NCBI RefSeq assembly: GCF_002056295.1
Contig: NZ_CP020100.1
Location: 690,001 to 754,000, forward strand
DNA: 64,000 nucleotides
Direction of reading: 5' to 3'
Origin: Halopseudomonas phragmitis
GTDB taxonomy: Bacteria; Pseudomonadota; Gammaproteobacteria; Pseudomonadales; Pseudomonadaceae
The position numbers and the translations under genes were made by a program. This document shows positions 37,527 to 49,567 of this stretch, piece after piece. Position 1 is the first letter of the stretch; each line of letters starts with the position of its first letter. Under the pieces are notes generated by a model. The model searched no databases. It was not told the DNA's origin and worked only from the letters and a program-made list of their open reading frames with translations.

Positions 37527-37555
37527 AGGGTAGCGCTAACAAAAACAAAATTCAA
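37527..37555 (-). promoter_or_regulatory. candidate promoter of the alpha operon (rpsM)
   Basis: On the minus strand TTGAAT, 17 bases, TACCCT. The -35 lies in the T-rich tail of the preceding terminator hairpin, so termination of the spc transcript and initiation of the alpha transcript share sequence. Confidence 0.5.
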
Positions 37556-37583
37556 CCACCCAGCCAATTATCTGGCCGGGTGG
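37537..37583 (-). terminator. terminator between rpmJ (spc operon) and rpsM (alpha operon)
   Basis: Minus strand CCACCCGGCCA-GATAAT-TGGCTGGGTGG (11 bp with one G-U) followed by TTGAATTTTGTTTTTG. A solid intrinsic terminator shape inside a ribosomal block where read-through is usually expected; it may be only partly efficient. Confidence 0.75.
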
Positions 37584-37625
37584 CGGTTATCCTGAGACGT
37601 AGTCTTCAATCAGCTGTTGAGGCGA

Positions 37626-37742
37626 TTAGCCTTGGCGCTGCTTGTGACGAGGCTCAGCACTGCAAATCACGCGCACGCTACCATTGCGGCGGATGACCTT
37701 GCAGTTACGGCAAAGTTTTTTCACAGATGCTGCAACTTTCAT
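37626..37742 (-). CDS. rpmJ: 50S ribosomal protein L36 (zinc-binding form)
   Basis: 38 residues: begins [19 protein letters not shown]. The zinc ligands C11, C14, C27 and H33 are all present, making it the zinc-containing (C+) type. Zinc-starved pseudomonads often switch to a zinc-free paralogue under Zur, which would be encoded elsewhere. Too short for most ORF length cut-offs; located between secY and the alpha operon. Confidence 0.97.
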   Translation of the reverse strand: MKVAASVKKLCRNCKVIRRNGSVRVICSAEPRHKQRQG

Positions 37743-37765
37743 AACCGACTCCTAAAACCTGAACG

Positions 37766-39094
37766 TCAGCGCAGCATGCCGCTGCCGTAGCCCTTCAGGT
37801 TCGATTTCTTCAAAAGAGACTCGTACTGCTGAGAAACGAGGTGCGATTGTACTTGGGACATGAAGTCCATAACAACCACTACGACGATCAACAGCGAGGT
37901 CCCACCCAGATAGAAGGGCACATTTGCCGATACCACCAGGAACTGCGGCAACAAACAAACCGCAGTCATGTACAAGGCACCGAACATGGTCAGACGAGTC
38001 AGAACACCGTCAATGTAACGCGCTGACTGCTCACCCGGGCGAATACCCGGAATGAACGCACCTGATTTCTTCAGGTTTTCAGCGACATCTTTCGGATTGA
38101 ACATCAACGCTGTATAGAAGAAGCAGAAGAAAATGATCCCTGCACTAAACAGAATGATATTCAGCGGCTGACCCGGAGCAATGGCCTGAGACAGGCTCTG
38201 CAGCCAGCCCATACCCTCACCCTGACCGAACCAGGTCCCCAGCGAGGCCGGGAACAACAGGATACTGCTGGCGAAAATCGCCGGAATCACACCCGCCATA
38301 TTCACCTTCAGCGGCAGATGACTGCTCTGAGCGGCGAACACCTTGCGGCCCTGTTGGCGCTTAGCGTAATTGACGGTGATCCGACGCTGGCCGCGTTCGA
38401 CGAAAACGACGAAGGCCACCAAGGCAATCGCCAGAAGGGCAATCGCAATCAAGGCGAAAATGTTGATGTCGCCCTGGCGCGCCGCTTCGAACGACTGGCC
38501 AATAGCACTTGGCAACCCGGCAACGATACCGGCAAAAATCAGCATCGAGATGCCGTTGCCAACACCGCGCTCGGTGATCTGTTCACCCAGCCACATCATG
38601 AACATGGCGCCCGATACGAAGGTCGTGACCGCTACGAAGTAGAAGCCGAACCCGGTATTGAACGCTACGCCCTGACTGGCCAGACCCACAGACATACCAA
38701 TGGCTTGAATAAAGGCCAGCACCAGAGTCAGATAACGAGTGTATTGACTGATTTTCCGACGCCCGGACTCACCTTCCTTTTTCAACTGCTCCAAGGTTGG
38801 ACTGACCGCCGTCATCAACTGCATGATAATTGACGCAGAGATGTACGGCATGATGCCCAGGGCGAAGATACTCATTCGCTCCAGGGCACCACCAGAGAAC
38901 ATGTTGAACAGGCTAAGAATGGTCCCCTCGTTCTGTCTGAACAGATCGGCCAGACGATCAGGGTTGATACCCGGCACCGGGATATGCGCCCCGATACGGT
39001 AAACAATGATCGCCAGGAACAGGAAGCGCAAACGCCCCCATAGTTCACTCAGGCCGCCTTGATTCATTCCAGAGAGAGCGCCTTGCTTAGCCAT
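37766..39094 (-). CDS. secY: protein translocase subunit SecY
   Basis: 442 residues with ten predicted membrane helices. N-terminal [30 protein letters not shown], the plug-helix region and the cytoplasmic loops [19 protein letters not shown] and [16 protein letters not shown] typical of SecY. It forms the protein-conducting channel with SecE and SecG. Starts directly after the rplO stop in the spc operon. Confidence 0.98.
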   Translation of the reverse strand: MAKQGALSGMNQGGLSELWGRLRFLFLAIIVYRIGAHIPVPGINPDRLADLFRQNEGTILSLFNMFSGGALERMSIFALGIMPYISASIIMQLMTAVSPTLEQLKKEGESGRRKISQYTRYLTLVLAFIQAIGMSVGLASQGVAFNTGFGFYFVAVTTFVSGAMFMMWLGEQITERGVGNGISMLIFAGIVAGLPSAIGQSFEAARQGDINIFALIAIALLAIALVAFVVFVERGQRRITVNYAKRQQGRKVFAAQSSHLPLKVNMAGVIPAIFASSILLFPASLGTWFGQGEGMGWLQSLSQAIAPGQPLNIILFSAGIIFFCFFYTALMFNPKDVAENLKKSGAFIPGIRPGEQSARYIDGVLTRLTMFGALYMTAVCLLPQFLVVSANVPFYLGGTSLLIVVVVVMDFMSQVQSHLVSQQYESLLKKSNLKGYGSGMLR

Positions 39095-39529
39095 TTAGTC
39101 CTCGATCTTGCCGCCAGCCGCGATGATCGCTGCACGTGCACCCTTAGTAGCCATCAGGCCTTTCAGGGTGACGGCCTTGGTGATTTCTCCGGAGAGAACC
39201 ACTTTGGCACGCGAATACTTGTTGCCGATGATGTTGGCATCCTTGAGCGCCTGCAGGTCAACCACCTCAACGTCCAGCTTGTTCAGCTCACTGGTACGGA
39301 TCTCGGCGGTCACCATGGCAATCTTGGAAACAAAACCAAACTTCGGCAGACGACGATGCAACGGCTGTTGACCACCCTCGAAGCCCGGGGCGACGGTCCC
39401 GCCGGAGCGAGAAGTCAGACCCTTGTGGCCGCGACCGGCAGTCTTGCCCAGGCCGCTACCGATACCGCGGCCGACGCGATGCTTCTCGCGACGGGCGCCC
39501 GGTGCGGAACGCAGATCATTCAGTTTCAT
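39095..39529 (-). CDS. rplO: 50S ribosomal protein L15
   Basis: 144 residues. [37 protein letters not shown] plus the C-terminal [24 protein letters not shown]. Late assembly protein of the large subunit. Three bases after rpmD, adjacent to secY. Confidence 0.98.
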   Translation of the reverse strand: MKLNDLRSAPGARREKHRVGRGIGSGLGKTAGRGHKGLTSRSGGTVAPGFEGGQQPLHRRLPKFGFVSKIAMVTAEIRTSELNKLDVEVVDLQALKDANIIGNKYSRAKVVLSGEITKAVTLKGLMATKGARAAIIAAGGKIED

Positions 39530-39532
39530 GTC

Positions 39533-39715
39533 TTAACCCTCTACCCGAACCATGTAGGAGACCTTGTTGATCATCCCACGGACAGCCGGAGTATCTTCGA
39601 CTTCAACAGTGTGACCGATACGGCGCAGGCCCAGGCCCTTTACACAGGCGATGTGCTTGGGCAGACGACCGGCAACGCTCTTGGTCAGCGTTACTTTGAT
39701 TTTTTCGTTAGCCAT
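39533..39715 (-). CDS. rpmD: 50S ribosomal protein L30
   Basis: 60 residues. [53 protein letters not shown], the single L30 fold. Between rpsE and rplO in the standard spc order. Confidence 0.97.
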   Translation of the reverse strand: MANEKIKVTLTKSVAGRLPKHIACVKGLGLRRIGHTVEVEDTPAVRGMINKVSYMVRVEG

Positions 39716-39721
39716 CTGAGC

Positions 39722-40225
39722 TTACCCCGCGATGTCTTCGACGGTCTTGCCGCGTTTGGCCGCTACAGACTCGGGAGACTGCATCGACTTCAGACCCTTG
39801 TAGGTAGCCTGAACGACGTTAACCGGGTTGGTGGAACCGTAGCACTTGGCCAGAACGTTATGCACGCCCGCAGCTTCCAGCACGGCACGCATTGCGCCAC
39901 CAGCGATGACACCAGTACCTTCGGAGGCCGGCTGCATGAACACCTTGGAGGCGCCATGAGCAGCTTTGACCGGGTACTGCAGAGTGGTCCCGTTCAGGTC
40001 CACCTGAATCATGTTGCGACGAGCGGCTTCCATGGCTTTCTGGATAGCGGCAGGCACTTCACGCGCCTTGCCACGACCGAAGCCAACACGGCCCTTGCCA
40101 TCACCTACCACAGTCAGTGCGGTGAAGGCGAAGATACGGCCACCTTTTACTACTTTGGCAACGCGGTTAACCTGAACCAGCTTCTCAATGTAACCTTCGT
40201 CGCGCTTTTGGTCGAAATTAGCCAT
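39722..40225 (-). CDS. rpsE: 30S ribosomal protein S5
   Basis: 167 residues. [52 protein letters not shown] dsRNA-binding domain and the C-terminal [16 protein letters not shown]. Involved in decoding accuracy; alterations in its loop confer spectinomycin resistance, and none is obvious here. Confidence 0.97.
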   Translation of the reverse strand: MANFDQKRDEGYIEKLVQVNRVAKVVKGGRIFAFTALTVVGDGKGRVGFGRGKAREVPAAIQKAMEAARRNMIQVDLNGTTLQYPVKAAHGASKVFMQPASEGTGVIAGGAMRAVLEAAGVHNVLAKCYGSTNPVNVVQATYKGLKSMQSPESVAAKRGKTVEDIAG

Positions 40226-40236
40226 AGCTTTTACCC

Positions 40237-40587
40237 TTAGAATTCCAGCCCGCCTTCACGAGCAGCGTCGGCCAACGCCTTGACGCGGCCATGATACTTG
40301 AAGCCGGAACGGTCGAAAGCGACCTGAGTAACGCCGGCAGCTTTGGCGCGCTCGGCGACCAGTTGACCAACCTTCTTGGCGGCTTCGATGTTGCCGGTGT
40401 TGCCACCACGCAGGCTGGCGTCCAGGGTGGAGGCACTGGCCAGAACCTTGGAACCATCGGCAGCGATCACCTGTGCGTAAATGTGCTGCGAAGAGCGGTG
40501 CACGCACAGACGTACGGCTTCCAGCTCACGCATTTTCAGACGCGAACGGCGAGCGCGACGGAGACGAATAACTTTTTTATCGCTCAT
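40237..40587 (-). CDS. rplR: 50S ribosomal protein L18
   Basis: 116 residues. Basic N-terminus ([36 protein letters not shown]) and [32 protein letters not shown]. It binds 5S rRNA with L5 and L25. Eleven bases before rpsE. Confidence 0.97.
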   Translation of the reverse strand: MSDKKVIRLRRARRSRLKMRELEAVRLCVHRSSQHIYAQVIAADGSKVLASASTLDASLRGGNTGNIEAAKKVGQLVAERAKAAGVTQVAFDRSGFKYHGRVKALADAAREGGLEF

Positions 40588-40597
40588 TTGCTATGCC

Positions 40598-41128
40598 CTA
40601 CTTCTTCTTGGCTTCTTTACGACGCACGACCTCATCGGCGTAGCGTACACCCTTGCCCTTATAAGGCTCAGGACGACGGAAATCACGAATTTCCGCGGCT
40701 ACTTGACCGACCAGTTGCTTGTCGATGCCTTTGATGATGATGTCAGTCTGGCTCGGGGTTTCAACGGAAACACCCTCGGGCAACTGATAGTCGATCGGGT
40801 GCGAGTAACCCAGAGCCAGAGACAGAACCTGCCCTTTGGCCTGAGCCTTGTAACCTACACCGACCAGCTGCAGCTTGCGCTCAAAGCCCTGGCTGACGCC
40901 GATAACCATGTTGTTGACCAGGGCGCGGGTGGTACCGGCCATGGCCATGTTCGGGCTACCCGGACGAGCAGCTACGCGCAACTCACCATCTTCCTGAACG
41001 ACTTCAACGGTGGAGTGCAGATTCAGCTGCAGGGTACCTTTGGCGCCCTTGACTGACAGCTCCTGGCCGTTGACCTTGATTTCTACACCCTGCGGCAATT
41101 TGACAGGGTTCTTAGCGACGCGAGACAT
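40598..41128 (-). CDS. rplF: 50S ribosomal protein L6
   Basis: 176 residues: two similar domains, N-terminal [31 protein letters not shown] and C-terminal [32 protein letters not shown]...[14 protein letters not shown]. Lies near the sarcin-ricin loop and factor-binding region. Confidence 0.98.
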   Translation of the reverse strand: MSRVAKNPVKLPQGVEIKVNGQELSVKGAKGTLQLNLHSTVEVVQEDGELRVAARPGSPNMAMAGTTRALVNNMVIGVSQGFERKLQLVGVGYKAQAKGQVLSLALGYSHPIDYQLPEGVSVETPSQTDIIIKGIDKQLVGQVAAEIRDFRRPEPYKGKGVRYADEVVRRKEAKKK

Positions 41129-41140
41129 CGTAACCCCCTA

Positions 41141-41533
41141 TCAGAATACGGTGCAGAGTACTTCGCCGCCGATACCGGCAGCGCGAGCAGCGCGATCAGT
41201 CATTACACCCTTGTTGGTGGAGACGATCGAGACACCCAGTCCACCCCTGACCTTCGGCAGCTGGTCAACGGCTTTGTACTGGCGCAGGCCGGGACGGCTC
41301 ACACGCTTCAGCTCTTCAATTACCGGCTTGCCCTCGAAGTACTTGAGCTCGATCGAGAGCACAGGCTTGGCATCACCTGAAACTTCATAACCGGCAACAT
41401 AGCCTTCTTCTTTAAGTACTTTGGCGACAGCCACCTTCAGCTTTGCCGAAGGCATGCTGACACTGGACTTTTCAGCCATCTGGGCATTACGGATACGGGT
41501 CAGCATATCTGCCAACGGGTCCTGCATACTCAT
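41141..41533 (-). CDS. rpsH: 30S ribosomal protein S8
   Basis: 130 residues. [44 protein letters not shown] and C-terminal [32 protein letters not shown]. In E. coli S8 autoregulates the spc operon through the rplE region. First in-frame ATG used. Confidence 0.98.
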   Translation of the reverse strand: MSMQDPLADMLTRIRNAQMAEKSSVSMPSAKLKVAVAKVLKEEGYVAGYEVSGDAKPVLSIELKYFEGKPVIEELKRVSRPGLRQYKAVDQLPKVRGGLGVSIVSTNKGVMTDRAARAAGIGGEVLCTVF

Positions 41534-41572
41534 GGGCTTTCTGCTCCTGAAACTGAGTAATAAAGGTCTGGA

Positions 41573-41878
41573 TTACCAGCTGGCCTTGACCAGACCGGGA
41601 ACATCACCGCGCATGGCTGCTTCACGCAGCTTGATGCGGCTCAGACCGAACTTGCGATATACACCGTGCGGACGACCAGTGATACGGCAGCGGTTACGCT
41701 GACGGACCGGGCTGGCATCGCGCGGCAATTTTTGCAGGGCTACCTGGGCATTCCAACGCTCTTCGGCAGAGGCGTTGACATTACCGATGGTAGCCTTGAG
41801 CTCAGCACGCTTCTTGGCGTACTTAGCAACCAGACGAGCGCGCTTGGCCTCGCGGTTTTTCATGCTGATTTTGGCCAT
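41573..41878 (-). CDS. rpsN: 30S ribosomal protein S14 (long, zinc-free form)
   Basis: 101 residues from [23 protein letters not shown] to KASW. The region that carries CxxC-x(12)-CxxC in zinc-binding S14 reads [27 protein letters not shown], so it is the cysteine-poor, long form. Start moved to the ATG at 41878; a longer frame to 41938 overlaps rplE. Confidence 0.97.
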   Translation of the reverse strand: MAKISMKNREAKRARLVAKYAKKRAELKATIGNVNASAEERWNAQVALQKLPRDASPVRQRNRCRITGRPHGVYRKFGLSRIKLREAAMRGDVPGLVKASW

Positions 41879-41888
41879 GACCTGACTC

Positions 41889-42428
41889 CTAGTTGCGGAA
41901 CGGGAAGCTGAACGCACGCAGCAGCGCACGACCTTCATCGTCGGTCCGCGCGGTGGTGGTCAGGGTAATGTCCAGACCACGCAGGGCATCGATCTTGTCG
42001 TAATCGATTTCCGGGAAAATGATCTGTTCCTTGACGCCCATGCTGTAGTTACCGCGACCGTCGAACGACTTGGCGTTCAGACCACGGAAGTCACGTACAC
42101 GCGGCAGCGAAATCGACAGCAGACGGTCGAGAAATTCGTACATCTGCTCACGACGCAGGGTCACCTTGACGCCGATCGGCCAGCCATCACGGATCTTGAA
42201 ACCCGCGATCGACTTGCGCGAATAGGTCACGATGCCCTTGCGACCGGTGATCTTTTCCAGATCGGCCAGTGCGTTCTCGATGACTTTCTTGTCACCGACG
42301 GCCTCACCAAGACCCATGTTCAGGGTGATCTTGGTGATCTTCGGCACTTCCATCACGTTCTTCAGGCCGAGCTCTTCTTTCAGCTTGGGAACGAGGTTAG
42401 TGCGGTAATGCTCTTTCAATCTTGCCAT
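41889..42428 (-). CDS. rplE: 50S ribosomal protein L5
   Basis: 179 residues from [24 protein letters not shown]. Contains [28 protein letters not shown] and [20 protein letters not shown]. It contacts 5S rRNA and P-site tRNA. An in-frame ATG nine bases further upstream is unlikely. Confidence 0.98.
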   Translation of the reverse strand: MARLKEHYRTNLVPKLKEELGLKNVMEVPKITKITLNMGLGEAVGDKKVIENALADLEKITGRKGIVTYSRKSIAGFKIRDGWPIGVKVTLRREQMYEFLDRLLSISLPRVRDFRGLNAKSFDGRGNYSMGVKEQIIFPEIDYDKIDALRGLDITLTTTARTDDEGRALLRAFSFPFRN

Positions 42429-42445
42429 GGTAAGCACCTAGATTC

Positions 42446-42760
42446 TCAAGCGTCGACCGCTTTTTGGGTCGACTTGAAAATACGAACCTTCTTACCGTCT
42501 TCGACCTTGAAGCCGACACGATCGGCCTTGCTGGTCTCAGGGTTGAAGATAGCCACGTTGGAGACGTGGATAGGCGCCTCCTTTTCAACAATGCCGCCCT
42601 GACGACCAGCCATCGGATTAGGCTTGGTGTGGCGCTTGACAATGTTGACGCCAGCGATCAACAGGCGGGCATCAGCCAGGACCTTGAGGACCTTGCCACG
42701 CTTGCCTTTGTCTTTGCCGGCGATGACGATTACGTCGTCGTCACGTTTGATCTTTTGCAT
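42446..42760 (-). CDS. rplX: 50S ribosomal protein L24
   Basis: 104 residues with a KOW motif ([26 protein letters not shown]) and [36 protein letters not shown]. Assembly initiator of the large subunit; located between rplN and rplE. Confidence 0.98.
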   Translation of the reverse strand: MQKIKRDDDVIVIAGKDKGKRGKVLKVLADARLLIAGVNIVKRHTKPNPMAGRQGGIVEKEAPIHVSNVAIFNPETSKADRVGFKVEDGKKVRIFKSTQKAVDA

Positions 42761-42771
42761 GACCGGGCTCC

Positions 42772-43140
42772 TTACAGCACTTCGGGCGCGAGGGAAACGA
42801 TCTTCATGAACTTCTCGTTACGAAGTTCACGCGTCACTGGCCCAAAGATGCGGGTACCGATCGGCTCATTCTTGTTGTTGAGCAGAACGGCAGCGTTGCC
42901 ATCGAAACGGATCAGCGAACCGTCAGTACGGCGTACGCCGTGACGGGTACGCACGATGACCGCGTTGAGCACCTGGCCTTTCTTTACCTTACCGCGCGGA
43001 ATCGCTTCCTTGACGGTAACTTTGATGATGTCGCCAATGCCGGCGTAGCGGCGGTGAGAACCGCCCAGAACCTTGATACACATCACTCGACGTGCACCAC
43101 TGTTGTCAGCCACATCCAGCATGGATTGAGTCTGAATCAT
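42772..43140 (-). CDS. rplN: 50S ribosomal protein L14
   Basis: 122 residues. [55 protein letters not shown] is the highly conserved core. First gene of the spc operon, 43 bases after rpsQ. Confidence 0.98.
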   Translation of the reverse strand: MIQTQSMLDVADNSGARRVMCIKVLGGSHRRYAGIGDIIKVTVKEAIPRGKVKKGQVLNAVIVRTRHGVRRTDGSLIRFDGNAAVLLNNKNEPIGTRIFGPVTRELRNEKFMKIVSLAPEVL

Positions 43141-43183
43141 AACTTTCTCCGACCCTTAAATAATCCGCTATACCGCGCGGGGC

Positions 43184-43447
43184 TTATACCTGCGCCGCGC
43201 GCTCGTCAACCTGCACCAGGGTCCAGCTCTTGGTTTTAGCCAAGGGGCGGGTTTCCCGGATGGTGACCAGGTCGCCGATGCGGCATTCGTTGTTTTCGTC
43301 GTGCGCATGCAGCTTGGTAGAGCGCTTTACGTACTTGCCGTAAAGGGGATGCTTTACCTGACGCTCAACGAGCACAGTGACGGTCTTGTCCATCTTGTCG
43401 CTGACCACACGGCCAGTAACGGTACGTACTGTTTTGTTCTCGGCCAT
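43184..43447 (-). CDS. rpsQ: 30S ribosomal protein S17
   Basis: 87 residues, OB-fold: [68 protein letters not shown]. Last gene of the S10 operon, two bases after rpmC. Confidence 0.97.
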   Translation of the reverse strand: MAENKTVRTVTGRVVSDKMDKTVTVLVERQVKHPLYGKYVKRSTKLHAHDENNECRIGDLVTIRETRPLAKTKSWTLVQVDERAAQV

Positions 43448-43449
43448 GA

Positions 43450-43641
43450 TCAGTTACCACCTTTCTGATTGAGCACGGTCTTCACACGGGCGATATCACG
43501 CTTGACCTGCTTGAGCAGGTGGCTCTGACCCAGTTGACCGGTAGCCTTCTGCATGCGCAGATTGAACTGGTCACGCAGCAGGGTGAGCAGCTGCTCGTTG
43601 AGCTGCTCGGCTGATTTTTCACGAAGTTCTGTCGCTTTCAT
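43450..43641 (-). CDS. rpmC: 50S ribosomal protein L29
   Basis: 63 residues, two helices: [61 protein letters not shown]. The ATG at 43641 overlaps the rplP stop by one base (TGATG). It lies near the exit tunnel. Confidence 0.97.
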   Translation of the reverse strand: MKATELREKSAEQLNEQLLTLLRDQFNLRMQKATGQLGQSHLLKQVKRDIARVKTVLNQKGGN

Positions 43642-44054
43642 CACATCACCGTCCGCTTAACAAAGGTGGTAGCGAGAGGCAGCTTGGCTGCGGCCAGGGC
43701 AAATGCCTCGCGCGCCAGCTCTTCGGAAACACCTTCAATCTCGTACAGGACTTTGCCCGGCTGAATCTGGGCTACCCAGTACTCGACGTTACCTTTACCT
43801 TTACCCATCCGCACTTCCAGCGGCTTCTTGGAGATCGGCTTGTCGGGGAATACCCGGATCCAGATCTTGCCACCACGCTTGACGTGACGGGTCAAGGCAC
43901 GACGGGCCGCCTCGATCTGACGAGCAGTCAGACGACCACGGCTGACGGACTTGAGGGCGAACTCGCCAAAGCTCACCTTACTACCGCGATGCGCCAGGCC
44001 ACGGTTGTGACCGGTCATTTGCTTGCGGAACTTCGTACGCTTCGGTTGCAACAT
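43641..44054 (-). CDS. rplP: 50S ribosomal protein L16
   Basis: 137 residues. [85 protein letters not shown]. Sits near the peptidyl transferase centre and A-site tRNA. Located between rpsC and rpmC. Confidence 0.98.
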   Translation of the reverse strand: MLQPKRTKFRKQMTGHNRGLAHRGSKVSFGEFALKSVSRGRLTARQIEAARRALTRHVKRGGKIWIRVFPDKPISKKPLEVRMGKGKGNVEYWVAQIQPGKVLYEIEGVSEELAREAFALAAAKLPLATTFVKRTVM

Positions 44055-44065
44055 GTGCGTACCCC

Positions 44066-44746
44066 TTACTTAGCAGCTTTTTTCTTGGGAGCGGCAGCTT
44101 TGGTTTCTTCCGGCTGACCACCAATGATCTCGCCCTTGAAGATCCAAACCTTGACGCCAATCACACCGTAAGTGGTGTGGGCTTCAGCTGTCGCGTAATC
44201 AATGTCGGCGCGCAGGGTGTGCAGCGGCACACGACCTTCGCGGTACCATTCGGTGCGGGCGATTTCGGCGCCGCCCAAACGGCCGCTGACCTGAATCTTG
44301 ATACCCTTGGCACCGATACGCATGGCGTTCTGAACCGCACGCTTCATGGCGCGACGGAACATCACGCGACGCTCCAGCTGCTGAGCAACGCTCTGGGCCA
44401 CCAGGGCACCGTCGAGTTCCGGCTTGCGGATCTCTTCGATGTTGATGTGCACCGGCACGCCCATCTGCTGAGTCAGTTCCTGACGCAGCTTCTCGACGTC
44501 CTCACCCTTCTTGCCAATCACGATGCCCGGACGAGCGGTGTGAATGGTGATACGGGCAGTTTGGGCCGGACGCTGGATATCCACGCGGCTGACCGAAGCG
44601 CTTTTCAGTTTGTCCTGAATGTACGCACGTACTTTCAGGTCGGTGTTCAGATAGTCGGCATAGTTGCGACCATCTGCGTACCACACCGAAGTGTGTTCTT
44701 TAACGATACCGAGGCGAATGCCTACCGGATGTACTTTCTGACCCAT
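44066..44746 (-). CDS. rpsC: 30S ribosomal protein S3
   Basis: 226 residues. [30 protein letters not shown], a KH-type RNA-binding domain ([21 protein letters not shown]) and [35 protein letters not shown]. It contacts mRNA at the entry site. Confidence 0.98.
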   Translation of the reverse strand: MGQKVHPVGIRLGIVKEHTSVWYADGRNYADYLNTDLKVRAYIQDKLKSASVSRVDIQRPAQTARITIHTARPGIVIGKKGEDVEKLRQELTQQMGVPVHINIEEIRKPELDGALVAQSVAQQLERRVMFRRAMKRAVQNAMRIGAKGIKIQVSGRLGGAEIARTEWYREGRVPLHTLRADIDYATAEAHTTYGVIGVKVWIFKGEIIGGQPEETKAAAPKKKAAK

Positions 44747-44757
44747 GTGATCGACTC

Positions 44758-45090
44758 CTACTTGTCAGCAACCTTGACCGTGATATGGCAAGACCGCTTT
44801 ACGATGCGATCAGCACGGCCTTTGGCACGCGGCATGATGCGCTTCAGGGAGCGACCTTCATTGACAAACACGGTGGAGACCTTCAGGTCATCCACGTCTG
44901 CGCCATCATTGTGCTCGGCGTTGGCAATTGCCGACTCCAGCACTTTCTTGATGACATCAGCGGCCTTCTTGTTGCTGAAGCTCAGCAGGTTCAGGGCCTC
45001 ATCCACCTTTTTCCCGCGGATCTGGTCGGCGACCAAGCGAGCTTTCTGGGCAGAGAGTCGGGCGCCCTTGAGAGTAGCGGCTACTTCCAT
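44758..45090 (-). CDS. rplV: 50S ribosomal protein L22
   Basis: 110 residues. [60 protein letters not shown] and the beta-hairpin [18 protein letters not shown] that lines the exit tunnel. No macrolide-type alteration is evident. Confidence 0.98.
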   Translation of the reverse strand: MEVAATLKGARLSAQKARLVADQIRGKKVDEALNLLSFSNKKAADVIKKVLESAIANAEHNDGADVDDLKVSTVFVNEGRSLKRIMPRAKGRADRIVKRSCHITVKVADK

Positions 45091-45102
45091 CTTCCTAACC
45101 CC

Positions 45103-45378
45103 TTAGCGCTTGGCTTTCTTGTCTGCCGCGTGACCACGATAGGTACGCGTAGCAGAGAATTCGCCCAACTTGTGGCCGACCATGTCTTCGGTAACGATGA
45201 CCGGTACATGCTGACGACCGTTATGTACGGCGATGGTCAGACCAACCATCTGCGGCAGAATCATCGAACGGCGCGACCAGGTCTTGATCGGCTTACGCTC
45301 ATTCTTTTCAACTGCCACTTCGATCTTCTTCAACAGGTGAAGATCGATAAAAGGACCTTTCTTCAGAGAACGCGGCAC
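45103..45378 (-). CDS. rpsS: 30S ribosomal protein S19
   Basis: 91 residues. [76 protein letters not shown]. Head of the small subunit, between rplB and rplV. Confidence 0.98.
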   Translation of the reverse strand: MPRSLKKGPFIDLHLLKKIEVAVEKNERKPIKTWSRRSMILPQMVGLTIAVHNGRQHVPVIVTEDMVGHKLGEFSATRTYRGHAADKKAKR

Positions 45379-45395
45379 TGTCGTATCCCCTCTAA

Positions 45396-46220
45396 TTACT
45401 TGCTGCGACGACGGACAATCATCTTGTCAGTGCGCTTGTTGGACCGAGTCTTGGCACCCTTGGTCGGGAAGCCCCACGGCGACACCGGATGACGACCACC
45501 AGAAGTACGCCCTTCACCACCACCATGCGGGTGATCAACCGGGTTCATGGCAACACCACGAACGGTCGGACGGATACCACGCCAGCGTTTGGCGCCAGCC
45601 TTGCCGAGAGAGCGCAGGCTGTGCTCACCGTTGGACACTTCGCCCAGGGTGGCGCGGCACTCGCCCAGTACCTTGCGCATCTCGCCAGAGCGCAGACGCA
45701 CGGTGACATAGGCACCTTCACGAGCAACCAGCTGAACGGAGGCACCGGCGCTGCGAGCAACCTGAGCACCCTTGCCAGGCTTCAGTTCGATCGCGTGAAT
45801 GGTGCTACCGACCGGAATGTTGCGCAGCGGCAGAGTGTTACCCGGCTTGATCGGTGCATCGGCACCGGAGATCACCTGATCACCAGCACTCACGCCCTTG
45901 GGCGCGATGATGTAACGACGCTCGCCATCGGCATATTTCAGCAGAGCAATATGAGCGGTACGGTTCGGATCGTATTCGATACGCTCAACGACGGCCGGAA
46001 TGCCATCCTTGTTGCGACGAAAATCGACCAGACGATAGTGCTGCTTGTGGCCGCCCCCGCGGTGACGCGTGGTGATGCGACCATTGTTGTTACGACCACC
46101 AGACTTGCCTTGCTTCTCGACCAGAGGAGCATAAGGCGCGCCCTTGTGCAGGTCAGAGTTGACGACCTTGACGACGAAGCGGCGGCCAGCGGAAGTAGGT
46201 TTACATTTAACGATAGCCAT
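45396..46220 (-). CDS. rplB: 50S ribosomal protein L2
   Basis: 274 residues. [59 protein letters not shown] and the C-terminal [28 protein letters not shown] with the conserved His near the peptidyl transferase centre. One of the most conserved ribosomal proteins. Confidence 0.99.
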   Translation of the reverse strand: MAIVKCKPTSAGRRFVVKVVNSDLHKGAPYAPLVEKQGKSGGRNNNGRITTRHRGGGHKQHYRLVDFRRNKDGIPAVVERIEYDPNRTAHIALLKYADGERRYIIAPKGVSAGDQVISGADAPIKPGNTLPLRNIPVGSTIHAIELKPGKGAQVARSAGASVQLVAREGAYVTVRLRSGEMRKVLGECRATLGEVSNGEHSLRSLGKAGAKRWRGIRPTVRGVAMNPVDHPHGGGEGRTSGGRHPVSPWGFPTKGAKTRSNKRTDKMIVRRRSK

Positions 46221-46231
46221 GATGTATCCCC

Positions 46232-46528
46232 TTATTCAGCGCTGGCGAAGTCGATGTCTTGACCGGCTTCCAGGCTGATATAGGCCTTCTTCCAGTCATT
46301 ACGCTTGCCCAGGCCGCGCATGGTACGCTTGGTCTTGCCCTTGACGTTCAGGGTCGAGACGCTCTTGACCTTGACGTTGAACAGCTGCTCAACGGCCTTC
46401 TTGATTTCCAGCTTGGTGGCAGTGGTGTCCACCTTGAACACAAACTGGTTCTTGCTGTCAGCCAGCACAGTCGCCTTTTCAGACACATGCGGGCCCAGCA
46501 GTACTTTGAAAATGCGCTCCTGGTTCAT
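46232..46528 (-). CDS. rplW: 50S ribosomal protein L23
   Basis: 98 residues. [54 protein letters not shown]. Docking site for trigger factor and SRP at the exit tunnel. Overlaps rplD by four bases (ATGA). Confidence 0.98.
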   Translation of the reverse strand: MNQERIFKVLLGPHVSEKATVLADSKNQFVFKVDTTATKLEIKKAVEQLFNVKVKSVSTLNVKGKTKRTMRGLGKRNDWKKAYISLEAGQDIDFASAE

Positions 46529-47127
46529 CCCAGCATCTCCTCGAACTTCTTGACGGCAGGCACGGTAATCAGCACCTTGTCGTAGGCGATCAGGCTGACC
46601 GGGTCCGAACCCTGTACATCACGTACATCGACGTGCGGCAGGTTGCGCGCTGCCAGGTACAGGTTTTCGTCAACGCTGTCGGTCACGATCAGCACGTTGT
46701 CCAGGTTCAGATCCTTCAGCTTGCCGATCAGGCCTTTGGTCTTGGGTGCGTCGACAGCAAAGCTCTCAACCACAACCAGACGCTCCTGACGGACCAGCTC
46801 GGACAGGATCGAACGCAGAGCACCGCGGTACATCTTGCGGTTCAACTTCTGTTCGAAGTCACGCGGACGCGCGGCGAAAGTGGTACCGCCCCCACGCCAG
46901 ATCGGGCTGCGGATGGTACCGGCACGGGCGCGACCAGTGCCTTTCTGGCGCCAGGGCTTTTTGCCACCGCCAGAAACGTCGGAACGGGTCTTCTGCTGCT
47001 TGGTGCCCTGACGGCCGCCAGCCATGTAGGCGACGACTGCCTGGTGAACCAGGGTTTCGTTAAACTCGGCGGCAAAGGTCAGATCGGAAACGTCGATCGC
47101 ACTTGCGCCAGCTACATTCAAATTCAT
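46525..47127 (-). CDS. rplD: 50S ribosomal protein L4
   Basis: 200 residues. The central loop [41 protein letters not shown] reaches into the exit tunnel. In E. coli L4 represses its own S10 operon by leader binding. Here the 5' leader before rpsJ is short, so the same mechanism is not shown. Confidence 0.98.
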   Translation of the reverse strand: MNLNVAGASAIDVSDLTFAAEFNETLVHQAVVAYMAGGRQGTKQQKTRSDVSGGGKKPWRQKGTGRARAGTIRSPIWRGGGTTFAARPRDFEQKLNRKMYRGALRSILSELVRQERLVVVESFAVDAPKTKGLIGKLKDLNLDNVLIVTDSVDENLYLAARNLPHVDVRDVQGSDPVSLIAYDKVLITVPAVKKFEEMLG

Positions 47128-47139
47128 GGTAACTCCCCC

Positions 47140-47778
47140 TTAACCCTTGGCCTTGACTGCCGGGCGAACAACAACGTCGCTACCGGTAGCACCAGGTACC
47201 GCGCCCTTGATGAGCAGCAGGTTACGTTCGGCGTCAACGCGCACGACTTCCAGGGTCTGCACGGTCACTTGCTCAGCACCCATGTGACCAGACATTTTTT
47301 TGCCCTTGAAGACGCGACCCGGAGTTTGGCACTGGCCAATCGAACCCGGTACACGGTGGGAAACGGAGTTACCGTGGGTAGCATCCTGACCGCGGAAGTT
47401 CCAGCGCTTGATGGTACCGGCGAAGCCCTTACCCTTGGATTGCCCGGTAACGTCTACTTTCTGGCCCGCTTCAAAAATGCTAACGGTAATTTCTGCGCCG
47501 GCTTCAAACTCCTGACCTGCTTCCAGGCGGAATTCGCATACGCGGCGACCTGCCGCAGTATTGGCCTTGGCAAAATGCCCTGCCATCGGCTTGGTCACGC
47601 GAGTAGCGCGACGCTCACCAACGGTCACCTGCACGGCCTGATAGCCGTCGGTATCCTGGGACTTAACCTGAGTGACACGGTTCGGCTCTACTTCAATCAC
47701 CGTAACCGGAATGGAAACACCATCTTCAGTGAAAACGCGGGTCATACCGCATTTCCGGCCGACTACACCAATAGTCAT
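47140..47778 (-). CDS. rplC: 50S ribosomal protein L3
   Basis: 212 residues. [90 protein letters not shown]. The Gln of the [15 protein letters not shown] stretch is the usual PrmB methylation site. 93-base gap after rpsJ. Confidence 0.98.
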   Translation of the reverse strand: MTIGVVGRKCGMTRVFTEDGVSIPVTVIEVEPNRVTQVKSQDTDGYQAVQVTVGERRATRVTKPMAGHFAKANTAAGRRVCEFRLEAGQEFEAGAEITVSIFEAGQKVDVTGQSKGKGFAGTIKRWNFRGQDATHGNSVSHRVPGSIGQCQTPGRVFKGKKMSGHMGAEQVTVQTLEVVRVDAERNLLLIKGAVPGATGSDVVVRPAVKAKG

Positions 47779-47871
47779 GTTGTAAACCTCATGAGTGCAC
47801 GGGGCTATTTACCCGCTATGGCCGCCCATTTCAGGGCGTTACACGACTGATAGCCCCCGTCGTGTGGGGCT

Positions 47872-48183
47872 TCAGCCGAGGCTGATCTGGACCTCTACAC
47901 CTGCTGCCAGGTCCAGCTTCATCAGCGCATCAACAGTTTTGTCGGTGGGCTGAACGATATCCAGCACCCGCTTGTGGGTACGGATTTCATATTGATCCCG
48001 CGCATCTTTATTGACGTGCGGAGAAATCAATACGGTAAAACGCTCTTTGCGAGTCGGCAAAGGAATCGGACCACGCACCTGAGCCCCAGTACGCTTCGCG
48101 GTATCCACGATTTCCTGGGTAGATTGATCAATCAGGCGATGGTCAAAAGCCTTCAACCGAATACGGATTTGTTGGTTCTGCAT
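47872..48183 (-). CDS. rpsJ: 30S ribosomal protein S10 / NusE
   Basis: 103 residues from [72 protein letters not shown]. It doubles as NusE, the partner of NusB (encoded at 6170-6649). Start at the ATG at 48183, preceded by a GGAG-like site; a longer frame to 48276 is not used. First gene of the S10 operon, behind a near-consensus promoter. Confidence 0.98.
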   Translation of the reverse strand: MQNQQIRIRLKAFDHRLIDQSTQEIVDTAKRTGAQVRGPIPLPTRKERFTVLISPHVNKDARDQYEIRTHKRVLDIVQPTDKTVDALMKLDLAAGVEVQISLG

Positions 48184-48257
48184 TTGACCAGAAACTCCAA
48201 GTAACGGTTCTTCTGAGCACACCCGCACAACGGGCAGGCCCATCCAAGGGAGGCGCA

Positions 48258-48286
48258 ATTCTACTGATGCAACCACCCACTGTCAA
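48258..48286 (-). promoter_or_regulatory. S10 operon promoter (rpsJ)
   Basis: Minus strand TTGACA, 17 bases, TAGAAT: a near-perfect sigma70 promoter, placed directly after the tuf terminator. Confidence 0.85.
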
Positions 48287-48296
48287 CTCAAATACA

Positions 48297-48322
48297 AAAG
48301 CCCCCGAAGAACGGGGGCTTTT
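48297..48322 (-). terminator. terminator after tuf
   Basis: AAAAGCCCCCG-TTCT-TCGGGGGCTTTT (minus strand): an eleven-bp GC-rich stem with flanking A and T runs closes the str operon. Confidence 0.92.
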
Positions 48323-48339
48323 GCTGACGCTTCAGATCA

Positions 48340-49533
<1,194 letters not shown>

Positions 49534-49567
49534 GGTTGATAACCTCTTAAATTAGCTTAGGTTCAAG

